64,000 bases of DNA from Winogradskyella vidalii (GTDB lineage: Bacteria > Bacteroidota > Bacteroidia > Flavobacteriales > Flavobacteriaceae): positions 1,426,001-1,490,000 of the forward strand of contig NZ_JABFDG010000001.1 of assembly GCF_013403955.1 (NCBI RefSeq). Reading direction: 5' to 3'. A program made the position numbers and the translations under genes. Shown one piece after another: positions 54,242 through 63,959 of this stretch. The notes below the pieces were generated by a model that had not been told where the DNA came from, searched no databases, and was given only the letters and a program-made list of their open reading frames with translations. How positions within the stretch are numbered: the stretch's first letter is position 1; every line of letters starts with the position of its first letter.

Positions 54242-55033
54242 ATGATGAAAATTACTAAACTAGCTTTTACTTTTATTCTTTTAATTTGTGTGGCTTCAAT
54301 TCAGTCTTGTGAAAATGAGCCCTTAGATCCAGATTTAACTTCAGGAATCTCTGATGGTACAGGAAATGGCGGTGGTACGGATGATGGAGGAACGGATGAC
54401 GGTGGTACTGACGGTGGAGGTACAGATAACGGAGGTACTGATGGTACAGGTCAGGATTCATCTGGTGATTATTGGCCTAGAGCTATTGGTAACATTTGGA
54501 ATTTTAATGATACAGTGTATGGGGAGGTTACCTATGATATGGTAGAAACAGAAGTTATTGATGGTGATACATATTACAAATTTGACAATTTGTTAAATTC
54601 TGAATCTTGGTTACTAAAATCTGGAGATAGTTACTATTTAAGAACAGCTATTGGGGGATTTGATATTCCTGGGTATTCAGTAACGACATCGTATATTACC
54701 ACAAAAATGTTAATAGACACTGCTGAAGAAGGAGATGAATGGGTTAGTAATGTGAGTTATACTATAGCTTATTTACCAACTGATTCAAACTATCCTGAAA
54801 TTCCTGATATTGATTATAGTGCCGCTTATAATTTCAAAATGATGGCTAGAGATTTAACACGTACAGTAGAAGGTGTTGAATACGACAATGTATTACAGGT
54901 ACAACTAACATTAGAAGCGCTTGGAAATCCAGAAGATGTTGTTGTTCAATATTATTACGCAAAAGATGTTGGATTAATTGAGTTTGTCGGAGACTTGAGT
55001 TCAGGAACTTTAGTAAGCTATAATCTTAATTAA
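54242..55033 (+). CDS. Hypothetical lipoprotein with DGG-rich linker
   Basis: A 263-residue lipoprotein: signal ending in SIQSC (Cys23), then a low-complexity linker (about 37-75) built of GGTDDGG and GGTDG repeats, then a folded beta domain from about 78 to the end with YWPRAIGNIWNFNDTVYG and tyrosine-rich strands. The linker DNA (about 54356-54450) is a GGTGGTAC-type degenerate repeat. Such anchored linkers present a domain away from the outer membrane. I do not recognise the folded domain. A second in-frame ATG at 54245 is possible. Confidence 0.8.
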   Translation: MMKITKLAFTFILLICVASIQSCENEPLDPDLTSGISDGTGNGGGTDDGGTDDGGTDGGGTDNGGTDGTGQDSSGDYWPRAIGNIWNFNDTVYGEVTYDMVETEVIDGDTYYKFDNLLNSESWLLKSGDSYYLRTAIGGFDIPGYSVTTSYITTKMLIDTAEEGDEWVSNVSYTIAYLPTDSNYPEIPDIDYSAAYNFKMMARDLTRTVEGVEYDNVLQVQLTLEALGNPEDVVVQYYYAKDVGLIEFVGDLSSGTLVSYNLN

Positions 55034-55052
55034 TACGTACAATACAGTATGC

Positions 55053-55085
55053 AAAAAGGATAAGTTTACAGCTTATCCTTTTTTT
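55053..55085 (+). terminator. Terminator of the lipoprotein gene
   Basis: AAAAAGGATAAG (55053-55064) and CTTATCCTTTTT (55072-55083) form a 12-bp stem, followed by T residues. Confidence 0.85.
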
Positions 55086-55188
55086 ATGCAGTTATATTAA
55101 CAAGCTTAGATATTAGGTGTCTGCATTTAATAGTTAAATTGTCTCAGCAAATCTTAAACCTAGTAACTAGCTTTAAAAGCTAAGAATA

Positions 55189-56277
55189 CTAATTTTTTTT
55201 AAAACTTACACTTCCGTATTCTGAGTCAATTTTTATCATATTTCCTGAATTTTGCGTTCCGTAATAGCCTTTATAATTTTTCTCTGTATAATCTATTTCT
55301 TTACTGATAAAATTAAAACCGTCAGACTCTCGCAAAGAGGCATATTCTAATTCGATATCAAAGTCAAAATTATAGTCGGTATCATGCCCAATAGTAATTC
55401 CTGTAAAGTCGGCATTAATATCTATATTATGAGCTTTAGATGCTATTCGGTCAATTTTTATAGACCCATAATTAGCGTTTAATTTTACGTTTTTAAAAAC
55501 ATTTCCTATACGTAAGGTTAGGTAGTCTCCGTTGCCTTCTAAGTTATTAATGTGGTCTACTTTTAAAGAGCCATAATCACAATTGTAAGTTGCATTTTCT
55601 GCGGCCTCAATAACAGATTTTGTATAGTCGGCATTTACAACTAAATCTTTGGTTTTTGCAACTGTGAATCCGCTGTAATCCGCTGTTATTTTTCCGCTTT
55701 TTATGTATTCAAAATAACAATCGCTACTATAATCAAATCTTAAATCATTGTTATCTGCCATAAGCTCTTTGGTGGTTATTTTACCATAATCACAATTAAG
55801 TTTTGCTACACCATGTAGGCGATCTAAATTAATGGCACCGTAATTATTAGTGATGTCTACATGGTTAGATATAGGCATTTTTATGACATAATTAATTTCT
55901 AATTGGGTTGTTTTGCTATTTCCCCAACTCCACCAGCTATTTTTGGTTTTACTGATTCTAGTGGTTGCTGAAACAACATTATTAGTTGTTGAAAACTCTA
56001 CAGTAATACCATTTAATCGTTCTTGGGTTTTATCAGCATCGTTTCCAGTAACTTTAATAATGATATCAAATTCAATGCGATTGCTGTCCCAAGTAATTAC
56101 ATCAATGCTACCATAGCTGTTGTTCACTTTTAGCGTGTTATTAGAAGATACATCAAAGGATTTCTTTATTTGTTTTTCTCTACTTGTTTTAACCAAGTCT
56201 GTAGGTGTGTTAGCGATTGCAATGCTGGGAATTAGCAAAAGCAATACTATAATTCTAAAGGGTATTTGTAAATTCAT
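55189..56277 (-). CDS. DUF4097-like surface protein (putative adhesin)
   Basis: A 362-residue exported protein. A signal peptide (1-22, ending AIA) precedes a long right-handed beta-helix-like region where short strands recur: DITNNYGAINLDRLHGVAKL, CDYGKITTKELM, KTKDLVVNADYTKSVIEAAE, NCDYGSLKVDHINNLEGNGD and LNANYGSIKIDRIA. The NYG/CDYG period is regular and typical of DUF4097 family proteins. I start at the ATG 56277 rather than 56301, as this gives a standard signal peptide. It overlaps the anti-sigma-like gene by 23 bases. Function is unknown; the family may act in envelope adhesion or stress. Confidence 0.82.
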   Translation of the reverse strand: MNLQIPFRIIVLLLLIPSIAIANTPTDLVKTSREKQIKKSFDVSSNNTLKVNNSYGSIDVITWDSNRIEFDIIIKVTGNDADKTQERLNGITVEFSTTNNVVSATTRISKTKNSWWSWGNSKTTQLEINYVIKMPISNHVDITNNYGAINLDRLHGVAKLNCDYGKITTKELMADNNDLRFDYSSDCYFEYIKSGKITADYSGFTVAKTKDLVVNADYTKSVIEAAENATYNCDYGSLKVDHINNLEGNGDYLTLRIGNVFKNVKLNANYGSIKIDRIASKAHNIDINADFTGITIGHDTDYNFDFDIELEYASLRESDGFNFISKEIDYTEKNYKGYYGTQNSGNMIKIDSEYGSVSFKKN

Positions 56278-56809
56278 TTTTTTTTGTTTTAATGGCATCA
56301 ATCTGTTCTAAGACATGATTTAAAATATCTATTCTGTTCTGAAAGTTAGAGATCATCGCATAAATGACACGTTGGTTTTTTCCACTTTCGGTTAAATCTG
56401 TTTTTAAGTTTTGGTAGTCGGTTTCTAAAAGTTGAATTTGCGCTAGAGCATCATTAATAATTTGTTCTGTTAAAGGCGACCGTTCTTGGTTGAGTTTTTT
56501 AAGTTCATTTTCAATAGTTACAGTGAAAAAATCTTGTGTTTCAGATAATTCTGGAGATACATTAGCTAAGTCTAAGGTTTTAGGTTGTTGCTTTAATGTT
56601 ATAAATACACTAAAACAAATCACTATTGCAGCAGCAGTAGCTAAAAGAGGTTTCCAATTAAAACGAGTTTGCTTTTTAACTGAAGTAGAGCCATTCTCGT
56701 TGGCCTTCAGCTTTTCTAAAAAACGTTGCTCATGATTAGTGTTAGGGGCTTCAATATCAAATTGACCTTTCAAACTATTAAATATGTTATTTAAATCATC
56801 TTTATTCAT
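56255..56809 (-). CDS. Anti-sigma-factor-like single-pass membrane protein
   Basis: A 184-residue protein: a cytoplasmic N-terminal 45 residues with a DDLNNIFNSLKGQFDIEAP start, one membrane helix at about 52-69 (LLATAAAIVICFSVFITL), and a periplasmic part (about 70-184) that looks all-helical with possible coiled coil. The placement between a sigma factor gene and DUF4097, plus the topology, suggest an anti-sigma role. No zinc-binding anti-sigma motif is present, so this is inference from context. Confidence 0.7.
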   Translation of the reverse strand: MNKDDLNNIFNSLKGQFDIEAPNTNHEQRFLEKLKANENGSTSVKKQTRFNWKPLLATAAAIVICFSVFITLKQQPKTLDLANVSPELSETQDFFTVTIENELKKLNQERSPLTEQIINDALAQIQLLETDYQNLKTDLTESGKNQRVIYAMISNFQNRIDILNHVLEQIDAIKTKKNEFTNTL

Positions 56810-56951
56810 AATTATTTTTTCAAGAGATTAAAAAAAATATAAAAATGTCACGTTAAGAACAGTCCAAATACTATTAAAATTCAAAGAGTCTTCTACTGCG
56901 CTTAGACAGACAACTTAAGTCATCAGATAAGTTATCTGCACATTTTTTTTA

Positions 56952-57500
56952 TCAATTCATCATTAGTTTTTTACGTAAACTCTCTTTTGCTCTAGATATT
57001 AGCGTTCTACAATTGGCATATGAGATATCCATAATTTCACAGATTTCTTCGTAATCATAACCTTCTATAAGGTGTAATGTTAACCCGATATTATAATTAG
57101 ATTTTAAGGTTTTCATAGCTCCTAAAATCAACTTTACTTTGTCGTTATTTTGTTCGTTCTCATTAAGGCCTTGCTCATCTTCAACTTTATAAATAACACT
57201 ATCTAAAGGCACTTCATTTTGTTTTATGATTTTGTTGTAATACCCAATACTGTTGTTAACAACAATACGTTTTAACCATGCGCCAAATAAATTGAGGTTC
57301 TCTAAAGTGCTCAATTTTGTAAAAGCTGCTAAAAAAGATTCTTGTACAATATCTTCTGCCCTAAAAGAATCTTTTACAATCCTTATGGCGGTATTAAACA
57401 TCGCTTTATTGTATCTGTTGTAAATTTCCAATTGTGCACGTTGGTTTCCAGATTTGCAAAGCACTAATAACTGTTCGGTATTTTGATTGGTTGATGTCAA
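56952..57500 (-). CDS. ECF-type RNA polymerase sigma-70 factor
   Basis: A 182-residue ECF sigma factor. Region 2 has EIYNRYNKAMFNTAIRIVKD (25-44), then RAEDIVQESFLAAFTKLSTL (48-67). Region 4, with HLIEGYDYEEICEIMDISYA then NCRTLISRAKESLRKKL, recognises the -35 promoter. The chosen start is a TTG at 57500, since no ATG is available before region 2. It is the first gene of the sigma / anti-sigma-like / DUF4097 cluster. 141 bases separate it from the next gene. Confidence 0.9.
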   Translation of the reverse strand: MTSTNQNTEQLLVLCKSGNQRAQLEIYNRYNKAMFNTAIRIVKDSFRAEDIVQESFLAAFTKLSTLENLNLFGAWLKRIVVNNSIGYYNKIIKQNEVPLDSVIYKVEDEQGLNENEQNNDKVKLILGAMKTLKSNYNIGLTLHLIEGYDYEEICEIMDISYANCRTLISRAKESLRKKLMMN

Positions 57501-57597
57501 AAAACAATTGCTTTTACTTATAGAGGGTGACTTTTTAAAAGTGTTACAGTTTAAATGAAAAAAGTTTTATGATGTTATAAAGGTAATGGCATAACAA

Positions 57598-57627
57598 TTG
57601 AAAATACATTAGTGTGAATAACTTTGG
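57598..57627 (+). promoter_or_regulatory. Promoter of lon
   Basis: TTG at 57598-57600 and the exact -7 element TAACTTTG at 57620-57627 are separated by 19 bases, matching the Bacteroidota consensus. The start codon is 101 bases downstream. Confidence 0.65.
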
Positions 57628-57728
57628 ATATCTTATAAACCTTTGATATTCAATGTAAAGTTATTTTTTAATACATTTAAAACATGTTATTCTGTATGTA
57701 ATAGTGACAGAATGACTTAAAAATATAT

Positions 57729-60182
57729 ATGGGAAAATCAAATTTTTTAAACTTAGACAATCTGTCATTTCAGGATTTTGATGAGAATTCAGAGTTAATT
57801 CCATTGATGACACCTGAAGATGAAGAGTTAATAAACAATGAATCTTTACCAGAATCTTTGCCAATTTTACCGTTGCGTAATACGGTTTTATTTCCTGGCG
57901 TAGTGATTCCGATTACTGCCGGACGAGATACTTCAATAAAACTAATAAACGATGCTAACAAAGGCGGAAAAGTTATTGGTGTGGTGTCGCAAAAAGATGA
58001 AACGGTAGAAAATCCAACGGCAAAAGATATTTATGATACAGGTACCGTAGCACGAATTTTAAAAGTGCTAAAAATGCCTGATGGTAATACTACCGTGATT
58101 ATTCAAGGTAAAAAACGTTTTGCGATTAATGAGGTCGTTTCGGAAAAACCGTATTTAACGGCAACAATTTCTGATATCGCCGAGGCAAAACCAGCACCAG
58201 ATAATGAAGAATTTAAAGCCATTATAGATTCTATAAAAGATTTATCATTAGATATTATAAAGGAAAGTCCAAATATTCCGACAGAAGCGAGTTTTGCTAT
58301 AAAAAATATTGAGAGTAATTCGTTTCTAATTAATTTTGTGTCCTCTAATATGAATCTTAAGGTAGAGGAGAAGCAAGCCTTATTAAAAATAAATGATCTT
58401 AAAGAACGCGCGCTTCAAACTTTGAAATTCATGAATCTCGAATTTCAAAAATTAGAACTTAAAAACGATATTCAGTCTAAGGTTCAGAGTGATATGAATC
58501 AACAGCAACGTGAGTATTTCTTGCATCAGCAAATGAAAACCATTCAAGAAGAATTGGGTGGCGGTGTGTCTTCTGGGGAAGAGATTGAAGAAATGAAAAC
58601 GCGTGCTAAGAAGAAGAAATGGGATGATAAAGTAAAAGAGCATTTTGAAAAAGAATTAGCAAAAATGCAACGTATGAATCCTCAAGTGGCTGAGTATTCA
58701 ATTCAACGTAATTATTTAGACCTGTTTTTAGATTTACCTTGGAATGAGTTTAGCAAGGATAAATTCGACTTAAAACGTGCGATGAAAATTTTAGATCGTG
58801 ATCATTTTGGTTTAGATGATGTTAAAAAACGAATCATAGAATATTTAGCGGTTTTAAAACTTCGTAATGATATGAAATCGCCAATTTTATGCCTTTATGG
58901 CCCTCCAGGTGTGGGTAAAACATCTTTGGGTAAATCTATTGCAGAAGCCTTAGGTCGCGAATATGTACGTATTTCATTAGGTGGTTTACGTGATGAAGCT
59001 GAAATTAGAGGGCATAGAAAAACATACATTGGTGCTATGCCAGGCCGAATTATTCAGAGTTTAAAAAAGGCACAAACCTCTAATCCTGTGTTTGTTTTAG
59101 ATGAAATTGATAAATTGTCAGCAGGTCATCAAGGTGATCCTTCGTCGGCAATGTTAGAGGTTTTAGACCCAGAACAAAACAATGAGTTTTATGATAATTT
59201 CTTAGAGATGGGGTACGACCTTTCTAAAGTGATGTTTATTGCCACGTCTAATAGTTTAAATACGATTCAGCCTGCATTAAGAGATCGTATGGAAATCATT
59301 AACGTAACAGGGTATACCATTGAAGAAAAAGTAGAAATAGCTAAACGCCACTTGTTGCCAAAGCAGTTAAAAGAACATGGTTTAGATAGTTCGGCATTAA
59401 AAATAGCAAAACCACAGCTCGAAAAAATTGTTGAAGGTTACACCCGAGAATCTGGTGTGAGAGGCTTAGAAAAGCAAATTGCAAAAATGGTGCGTTATGC
59501 CGCCAAAAATATTGCAATGGAAGAGTCGTATAACATTAAAATTTCTAATGCAGATGTTATTGAAGTACTAGGAAGCCCTAGAATGGAGCGTGATAAGTAC
59601 GAAAACAATGATGTTGCTGGTGTGGTTACTGGCTTAGCTTGGACAAGCGTTGGTGGTGATATATTGTTTATAGAATCTATTTTGTCTAAAGGAAAAGGGA
59701 CCTTATCAATCACTGGTAATTTAGGTAAAGTAATGAAAGAATCATCTACTATTGCCATGGAATACATTAAGGCTAATGCCGATGAATTTGGAATTGATTC
59801 TGATATTTTTAATAAGTATAATGTTCACATTCACGTGCCCGAAGGTGCTACGCCAAAAGATGGACCAAGTGCAGGGGTTACGATGTTAACGTCTTTAGTA
59901 TCTTTGTTTACACAACGTAAAGTGAAGAAGAGTATAGCTATGACAGGTGAGATTACCTTACGTGGTAAAGTTTTACCAGTTGGTGGTATTAAAGAAAAAA
60001 TCTTGGCAGCCAAACGTGCGCGTATTAAAGAGATTTTACTTTGTGAAGACAACCGAAGAGATATTGAAGAGATTAAACCCGAATATTTAAAGGGCTTAAC
60101 CTTTCATTATGTTACTGATATGAGTGATGTTTTAAAACTAGCACTCACCAATCAAAAAGTAAAAAATGCTAAACAGCTTTAA
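57729..60182 (+). CDS. lon: ATP-dependent protease Lon (LonA)
   Basis: An 817-residue LonA that degrades misfolded and regulatory proteins. An N-terminal substrate-binding domain (about 43-240, [20 protein letters not shown]) and a coiled-coil section are followed by the AAA module, with Walker [14 protein letters not shown] (about 394-406) and Walker [10 protein letters not shown]. The protease domain has catalytic Ser714 in KDGPSAGV and Lys755 in GGIKEK. Length is standard. Its end overlaps the next gene by 17 bases. A 101-base leader follows its promoter. Confidence 0.97.
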   Translation: MGKSNFLNLDNLSFQDFDENSELIPLMTPEDEELINNESLPESLPILPLRNTVLFPGVVIPITAGRDTSIKLINDANKGGKVIGVVSQKDETVENPTAKDIYDTGTVARILKVLKMPDGNTTVIIQGKKRFAINEVVSEKPYLTATISDIAEAKPAPDNEEFKAIIDSIKDLSLDIIKESPNIPTEASFAIKNIESNSFLINFVSSNMNLKVEEKQALLKINDLKERALQTLKFMNLEFQKLELKNDIQSKVQSDMNQQQREYFLHQQMKTIQEELGGGVSSGEEIEEMKTRAKKKKWDDKVKEHFEKELAKMQRMNPQVAEYSIQRNYLDLFLDLPWNEFSKDKFDLKRAMKILDRDHFGLDDVKKRIIEYLAVLKLRNDMKSPILCLYGPPGVGKTSLGKSIAEALGREYVRISLGGLRDEAEIRGHRKTYIGAMPGRIIQSLKKAQTSNPVFVLDEIDKLSAGHQGDPSSAMLEVLDPEQNNEFYDNFLEMGYDLSKVMFIATSNSLNTIQPALRDRMEIINVTGYTIEEKVEIAKRHLLPKQLKEHGLDSSALKIAKPQLEKIVEGYTRESGVRGLEKQIAKMVRYAAKNIAMEESYNIKISNADVIEVLGSPRMERDKYENNDVAGVVTGLAWTSVGGDILFIESILSKGKGTLSITGNLGKVMKESSTIAMEYIKANADEFGIDSDIFNKYNVHIHVPEGATPKDGPSAGVTMLTSLVSLFTQRKVKKSIAMTGEITLRGKVLPVGGIKEKILAAKRARIKEILLCEDNRRDIEEIKPEYLKGLTFHYVTDMSDVLKLALTNQKVKNAKQL

Positions 60183-60936
60183 ATTAATATTGACATTTTT
60201 AATAAGTCTTACTTTAGTAATGCAAGTCGTTGCTCAAGATGATACTGAATTTAAAGCGGTCAAATTAGATGGAAAGCCTGCAAAATTAAATGTTGCAACT
60301 GGAGAAATTACCTTAGTTACCCAAGAAGAAAATAATGTTACTGTAACTAAAAAAGACTCTATTTCTACAAGGTCTATAATTTCAGCAGATAAAAATATAA
60401 ACAATACTTTAAACACTTCCGAGGTTTCACTAGCTGAGACCTCGGATTTTTATAGTGTAAAAGACGGTGAAACGCTATTAGATATCGCAAAGACTTATAA
60501 TGTTTCTCTAACAGATCTTAAGCGTGCCAATAATTTAGAAACTACTTTAATCAGTAAAGGACAAAAGTTAAGGGTTAAAAACTTTAGCCAAACTACTGAT
60601 TATGATAGCACTTTAGAAATTGAAAATTCAAATTTTCATGTAGTAAAAAAAGGAAATACATTATATAGTTTAGCAAGAGATTATAATTTAACTTTAGAAG
60701 AATTAAAAAGTCTCAATAACTTGCATTCTAACCAAATTGAAATAGGTCAAAAACTTAGAATTAAAAGTTTTAAAACTTCAGCTGTAACGCAAAGTCTTTC
60801 AACATATAGTGTTAAAAAAGGGGATACCCTATATCGTATTGCCTTAAATAACGGCACAACAGTTGAAGCTCTCAAGAGTTTAAATGGCTTAACCGATAAT
60901 GTTATTGAAATTGGTCAAATATTACAATTAAGGTAG
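60166..60936 (+). CDS. LysM peptidoglycan-binding protein, three LysM domains
   Basis: A 256-residue exported protein. A signal peptide (1-23, ending VVAQ) is followed by a Thr/Ser/Asn-rich region and three LysM domains at about 98-141, 161-204 and 213-256 ([40 protein letters not shown] and [20 protein letters not shown]). LysM binds N-acetylglucosamine chains. No catalytic domain is attached, so it probably acts as a wall-anchoring or regulatory protein. The start overlaps the lon stop by 17 bases. Confidence 0.9.
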   Translation: MLNSFKLILTFLISLTLVMQVVAQDDTEFKAVKLDGKPAKLNVATGEITLVTQEENNVTVTKKDSISTRSIISADKNINNTLNTSEVSLAETSDFYSVKDGETLLDIAKTYNVSLTDLKRANNLETTLISKGQKLRVKNFSQTTDYDSTLEIENSNFHVVKKGNTLYSLARDYNLTLEELKSLNNLHSNQIEIGQKLRIKSFKTSAVTQSLSTYSVKKGDTLYRIALNNGTTVEALKSLNGLTDNVIEIGQILQLR

Positions 60937-61087
60937 AAAAATACAGTACTTCAAAAATAAAAAAATCATATTTTCGTTTTAAGATAGATTTATGATATCA
61001 ATTTTACTAGTGAGTTATTATGAAAGTTAAAAAGGACGTTTTTTTATAGTAATTTTTAAGTAAAAATGATATAATATTGCAAAGTCT

Positions 61088-62119
61088 ATGATTAAAAGGA
61101 TTTCTACCTTATGTTTTATGCTTTTGGCATTGCCTGCGTTCGCTCAATTAGGTGGAGAATCAACCTATCAATTTCTTAATTTAGTTTCCTCACCAAGACA
61201 AGCAGCCTTAGGTGGGAAAATTATCACCAATTTTGATCATGATGTTACGGAAGCATTATACAATCCGGCTTCTATAAATTACCAAATGAATAACCAATTA
61301 GCGGTTAATGTTTCTAATTATTTAGGCGGCATCACTTACGGTACTGCAGCCTATGCCTATACTTGGGACAGACACGTGCAAACCTTTCATTTTGGGGTTA
61401 CTTATATTAATTATGGCACCTTTGATGGCTATGATCTCAACGGTAATTCCACAGGCACATTTAGTGGTAATGAAACCGCTATTTCCATGGGCTATAATTA
61501 CAATATTCCTTATACCGATTTTTATGTTGGCACCAATTTAAAGATTATAACCTCTCTTTTAGAACAGTACAATTCCGTTGGTGGTGCTTTTGATTTTGGA
61601 GTGATGTATATCAATGAAAAACTCGATTTTCATGCCGCATTAACCGTTAGGAATTTTGGAACCCAGTTTTCAACTTATGCTGGTCAAAATGAGCCCTTGC
61701 CGTTTGAGGTGAACTTCGGGATGTCACAAACCTTAGAAAATGTCCCTTTGCGCTGGCATTTAACCTTAGAGAATCTACAAAAATGGCCGATTGGGGTTTC
61801 TAATCCGGCAAGAGCCACAACTGATTTAGATGGTAATCAAACCCAAGAGGAAGTTGGGTTTTTAAATAATACCTTAAGACATCTTATTTTGGGAGCTGAA
61901 TTATTTCCTGAAGGAGGCTTTAATGTTCGATTAGGCTATAATTTTAGACGTGCCGAAGAGTTGCGAATTGTTGATCAAAGAAACTTTTCTGGACTCTCTG
62001 TTGGAGTCGGTATAAAATTAAATAAATTGCGATTTAGTTATACACACGCGCGCTACACAAGTGCTTCAAATACAAGTTTTTTCGGACTTCAAATAGATTT
62101 AGACGGTCGAAGACGTTAG
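61088..62119 (+). CDS. porQ: Type IX secretion system protein PorQ
   Basis: A 343-residue outer-membrane barrel of the type IX secretion system. Signal peptide 1-19 ends in AFAQ. The signature opening GGESTYQFLNLVSSPRQAAL (22-41), GGKIITNFDHDVTEALYNPA (42-61), and the C-terminal FSYTHARYTSASNTSFFGLQ are typical of PorQ. The protein helps attach or process T9SS cargo such as the two sorting-domain proteins in this window. The close neighbour cmk is the common flavobacterial gene order. Confidence 0.93.
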   Translation: MIKRISTLCFMLLALPAFAQLGGESTYQFLNLVSSPRQAALGGKIITNFDHDVTEALYNPASINYQMNNQLAVNVSNYLGGITYGTAAYAYTWDRHVQTFHFGVTYINYGTFDGYDLNGNSTGTFSGNETAISMGYNYNIPYTDFYVGTNLKIITSLLEQYNSVGGAFDFGVMYINEKLDFHAALTVRNFGTQFSTYAGQNEPLPFEVNFGMSQTLENVPLRWHLTLENLQKWPIGVSNPARATTDLDGNQTQEEVGFLNNTLRHLILGAELFPEGGFNVRLGYNFRRAEELRIVDQRNFSGLSVGVGIKLNKLRFSYTHARYTSASNTSFFGLQIDLDGRRR

Positions 62120-62203
62120 GTTATAAGTATTTAAGCTTGAAGTCAATTAACAAAAATATTTTCGTTTTCACGGAAAAAGTTACTGAATTAAATTCAGCAT
62201 AAA

Positions 62204-62893
62204 ATGAATAAAATAATTATTGCCATAGATGGCTTTTCATCCACAGGAAAAAGTACCATAGCTAAACAGTTAGCTAAAAAACTGAACTATATCTATGTAG
62301 ATACGGGTGCAATGTATAGAGCAGTGACTTATTTTGCTCTTGAAAATAACTTAATAGGTGACGATTTTTTTAAGGAAGATGCTTTAGTCAATAAACTAGA
62401 GGAAATTAGTATCAATTTTAAGTTTAATAAAGACGCAGGTTTTGCTGAAGTTTATTTAAATGGAGAAAATATTGAAGCTGCTATAAGAACACTTCGGGTT
62501 TCAAAATTTGTGAGCCCTGTAGCTACCTTATCTGCAGTACGACGAAAGTTGGTAGAGCAGCAACAACTCATGGGGAAAGATAAAGGTATTGTTATGGATG
62601 GACGCGATATTGGAACGGTTGTTTTTCCTGATGCTGAATTAAAAATCTTTATGACAGCTTCGGCAGAAACAAGAGCAAAACGCCGTTATAAAGAATTATT
62701 AGATCGTGGTCATAAGCTCAGTTATGATGATGTCTTAGAAAATGTGACAACTAGAGATCATATTGATTCAACAAGAGAAGATTCCCCTTTAATAAAAGCC
62801 GATGATGCTATTGAGATTGATAATTCTGATTTAAGTATTGAAGAGCAGTTAAACCGATTGGTTGCTTTCGCTGAGGAATTGATTTCTAGATAG
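62204..62893 (+). CDS. cmk: (d)CMP kinase
   Basis: A 229-residue cytidylate kinase that phosphorylates CMP and dCMP. The P-loop is GFSSTGKSTIAKQL (9-22). YVDTGAMYRAVTYFALEN (31-48) and VMDGRDIGTVVFPDAELKIF (about 128-147) are typical. The R-rich lid is TRAKRRYKELLDRG. Length is standard. It lies 84 bases after porQ. Confidence 0.96.
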   Translation: MNKIIIAIDGFSSTGKSTIAKQLAKKLNYIYVDTGAMYRAVTYFALENNLIGDDFFKEDALVNKLEEISINFKFNKDAGFAEVYLNGENIEAAIRTLRVSKFVSPVATLSAVRRKLVEQQQLMGKDKGIVMDGRDIGTVVFPDAELKIFMTASAETRAKRRYKELLDRGHKLSYDDVLENVTTRDHIDSTREDSPLIKADDAIEIDNSDLSIEEQLNRLVAFAEELISR

Positions 62894-62936
62894 TATTATT
62901 ATTATTCCTTGTATATTGATTGCAAAACATTTAAAT

Positions 62937-63338
62937 ATGAAAAATAAACTTATTTTAATTTTAATGTTTGTCACTTTATATAGTTGTTCAGCTGATGACT
63001 ACTCGTCAGCTAGGAATATTGTTGATGAATGGCAATTGATAGAAATCCGTTATTCTGGTATCGAGGGAAATACGACAGTCAATTATTCAACGTCTAATAT
63101 TATTTATGATTTTCGTGAAGATGGCACATTAATAGTATATGGAGCACAATATGGAGTGCATGCTAACGGCACCTATACCTACCTTATTGAAGAGGGTTCA
63201 TTAGAAGGCCAATCTGATTTAGAAATTTTAACGGTAAAAATAGATCAAACCTATTGGTCTTATGATTTAACCAATGGCATTATGAAATTAGGACAATCTC
63301 ATGTCGATGGTCCTGATCTGGTCTTTGAGAGAAATTAA
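62937..63338 (+). CDS. Small lipoprotein with lipocalin-like domain
   Basis: A 133-residue lipoprotein: signal ending in TLYSC (Cys17), then the phrase NIVDEWQLIEIRYSG (about 26-40), the pattern of lipocalin-like domains common in Bacteroidota lipoproteins. The rest is strand-rich (IIYDFREDGTLIVYGA, GTYTYLIEEG). The start at 62937 is preferred over a TTG at 62916, because this gives a regular signal peptide. Function is unknown. Confidence 0.78.
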   Translation: MKNKLILILMFVTLYSCSADDYSSARNIVDEWQLIEIRYSGIEGNTTVNYSTSNIIYDFREDGTLIVYGAQYGVHANGTYTYLIEEGSLEGQSDLEILTVKIDQTYWSYDLTNGIMKLGQSHVDGPDLVFERN

Positions 63339-63340
63339 AA

Positions 63341-63387
63341 AACGACTTTATCGATTACTTTAGGTAGCCGAAATAAAGTCGCTTTTT
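63341..63387. terminator. Bidirectional terminator
   Basis: CGACTTTAT (63343-63351) and ATAAAGTCG (63373-63381) pair, flanked by A-rich and T-rich ends, between the convergent lipoprotein and Kbp-like genes. Confidence 0.75.
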
Positions 63388-63414
63388 CTAATTCTAATTT
63401 TTTTAATGACCCTA

Positions 63415-63792
63415 TTATAGATTAGGAATCACTAATTCTTGACCTGGGTGAATCACATCAGGATTCTTTAATATAGCCGTATTTGCTTCAAATATTTGTT
63501 GGTATTTACCAGGCTCACCATAATATTGTTTGGCGATTTTACCTAAAGTTTCACCAGATGCTACCGTGTGTCTAGCATAAACAGATTCATCGGCAACTTT
63601 AATATCGGCCATGATGTCTGAAGGATTTTCACCACCAACTTCTTTAATCTTATCCCAGATTAAGTTTTTTTCATATTGCGTAGCTGCAGTACCTTTAACT
63701 TGAAGGACACCTTCTTTTTCGCTAACATCACCATTTTGGATGTTTAATTTTTCGCCTAAGTCTAGAACGTCTTGATATTTTGCTTTTACCAT
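63415..63792 (-). CDS. BON and LysM domain protein (Kbp/YgaU-like)
   Basis: A 125-residue protein. A BON-like N-terminal domain (about 5-65, EKEGVLQVKGTAATQYEKNL) and a C-terminal LysM (about 72-125, HTVASGETLGKIAKQYYGEP) match the Kbp/YgaU family, whose E. coli member binds K+ with both domains. The start at 63792 (MVKAKYQDVL) is preferred over the ATG at 63837, since the extra 15 residues are not a signal peptide. No signal is present, so it would be cytoplasmic as in E. coli. Confidence 0.88.
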   Translation of the reverse strand: MVKAKYQDVLDLGEKLNIQNGDVSEKEGVLQVKGTAATQYEKNLIWDKIKEVGGENPSDIMADIKVADESVYARHTVASGETLGKIAKQYYGEPGKYQQIFEANTAILKNPDVIHPGQELVIPNL

Positions 63793-63927
63793 AATATTGT
63801 GTTTTTTAAGGTTATTTGTGTATTGTAAAGATATCAAATTATGTAATAAAGTATAAACCCTCAGACATCAAATTGTATCTCATATCATTAGACACCAATT
63901 AAAAAAGAAAGTCACTTAATTTATGTG

Positions 63928-63959
63928 TTTGGTTTTTAGAATAATAAATAGTACTTTTG
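63928..63959 (+). promoter_or_regulatory. Strong promoter for the gene beyond the window end
   Basis: TTTG (63928-63931) and the exact -7 element TACTTTTG (63952-63959) separated by 20 bases. The gene it drives starts outside the window. Confidence 0.7.
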
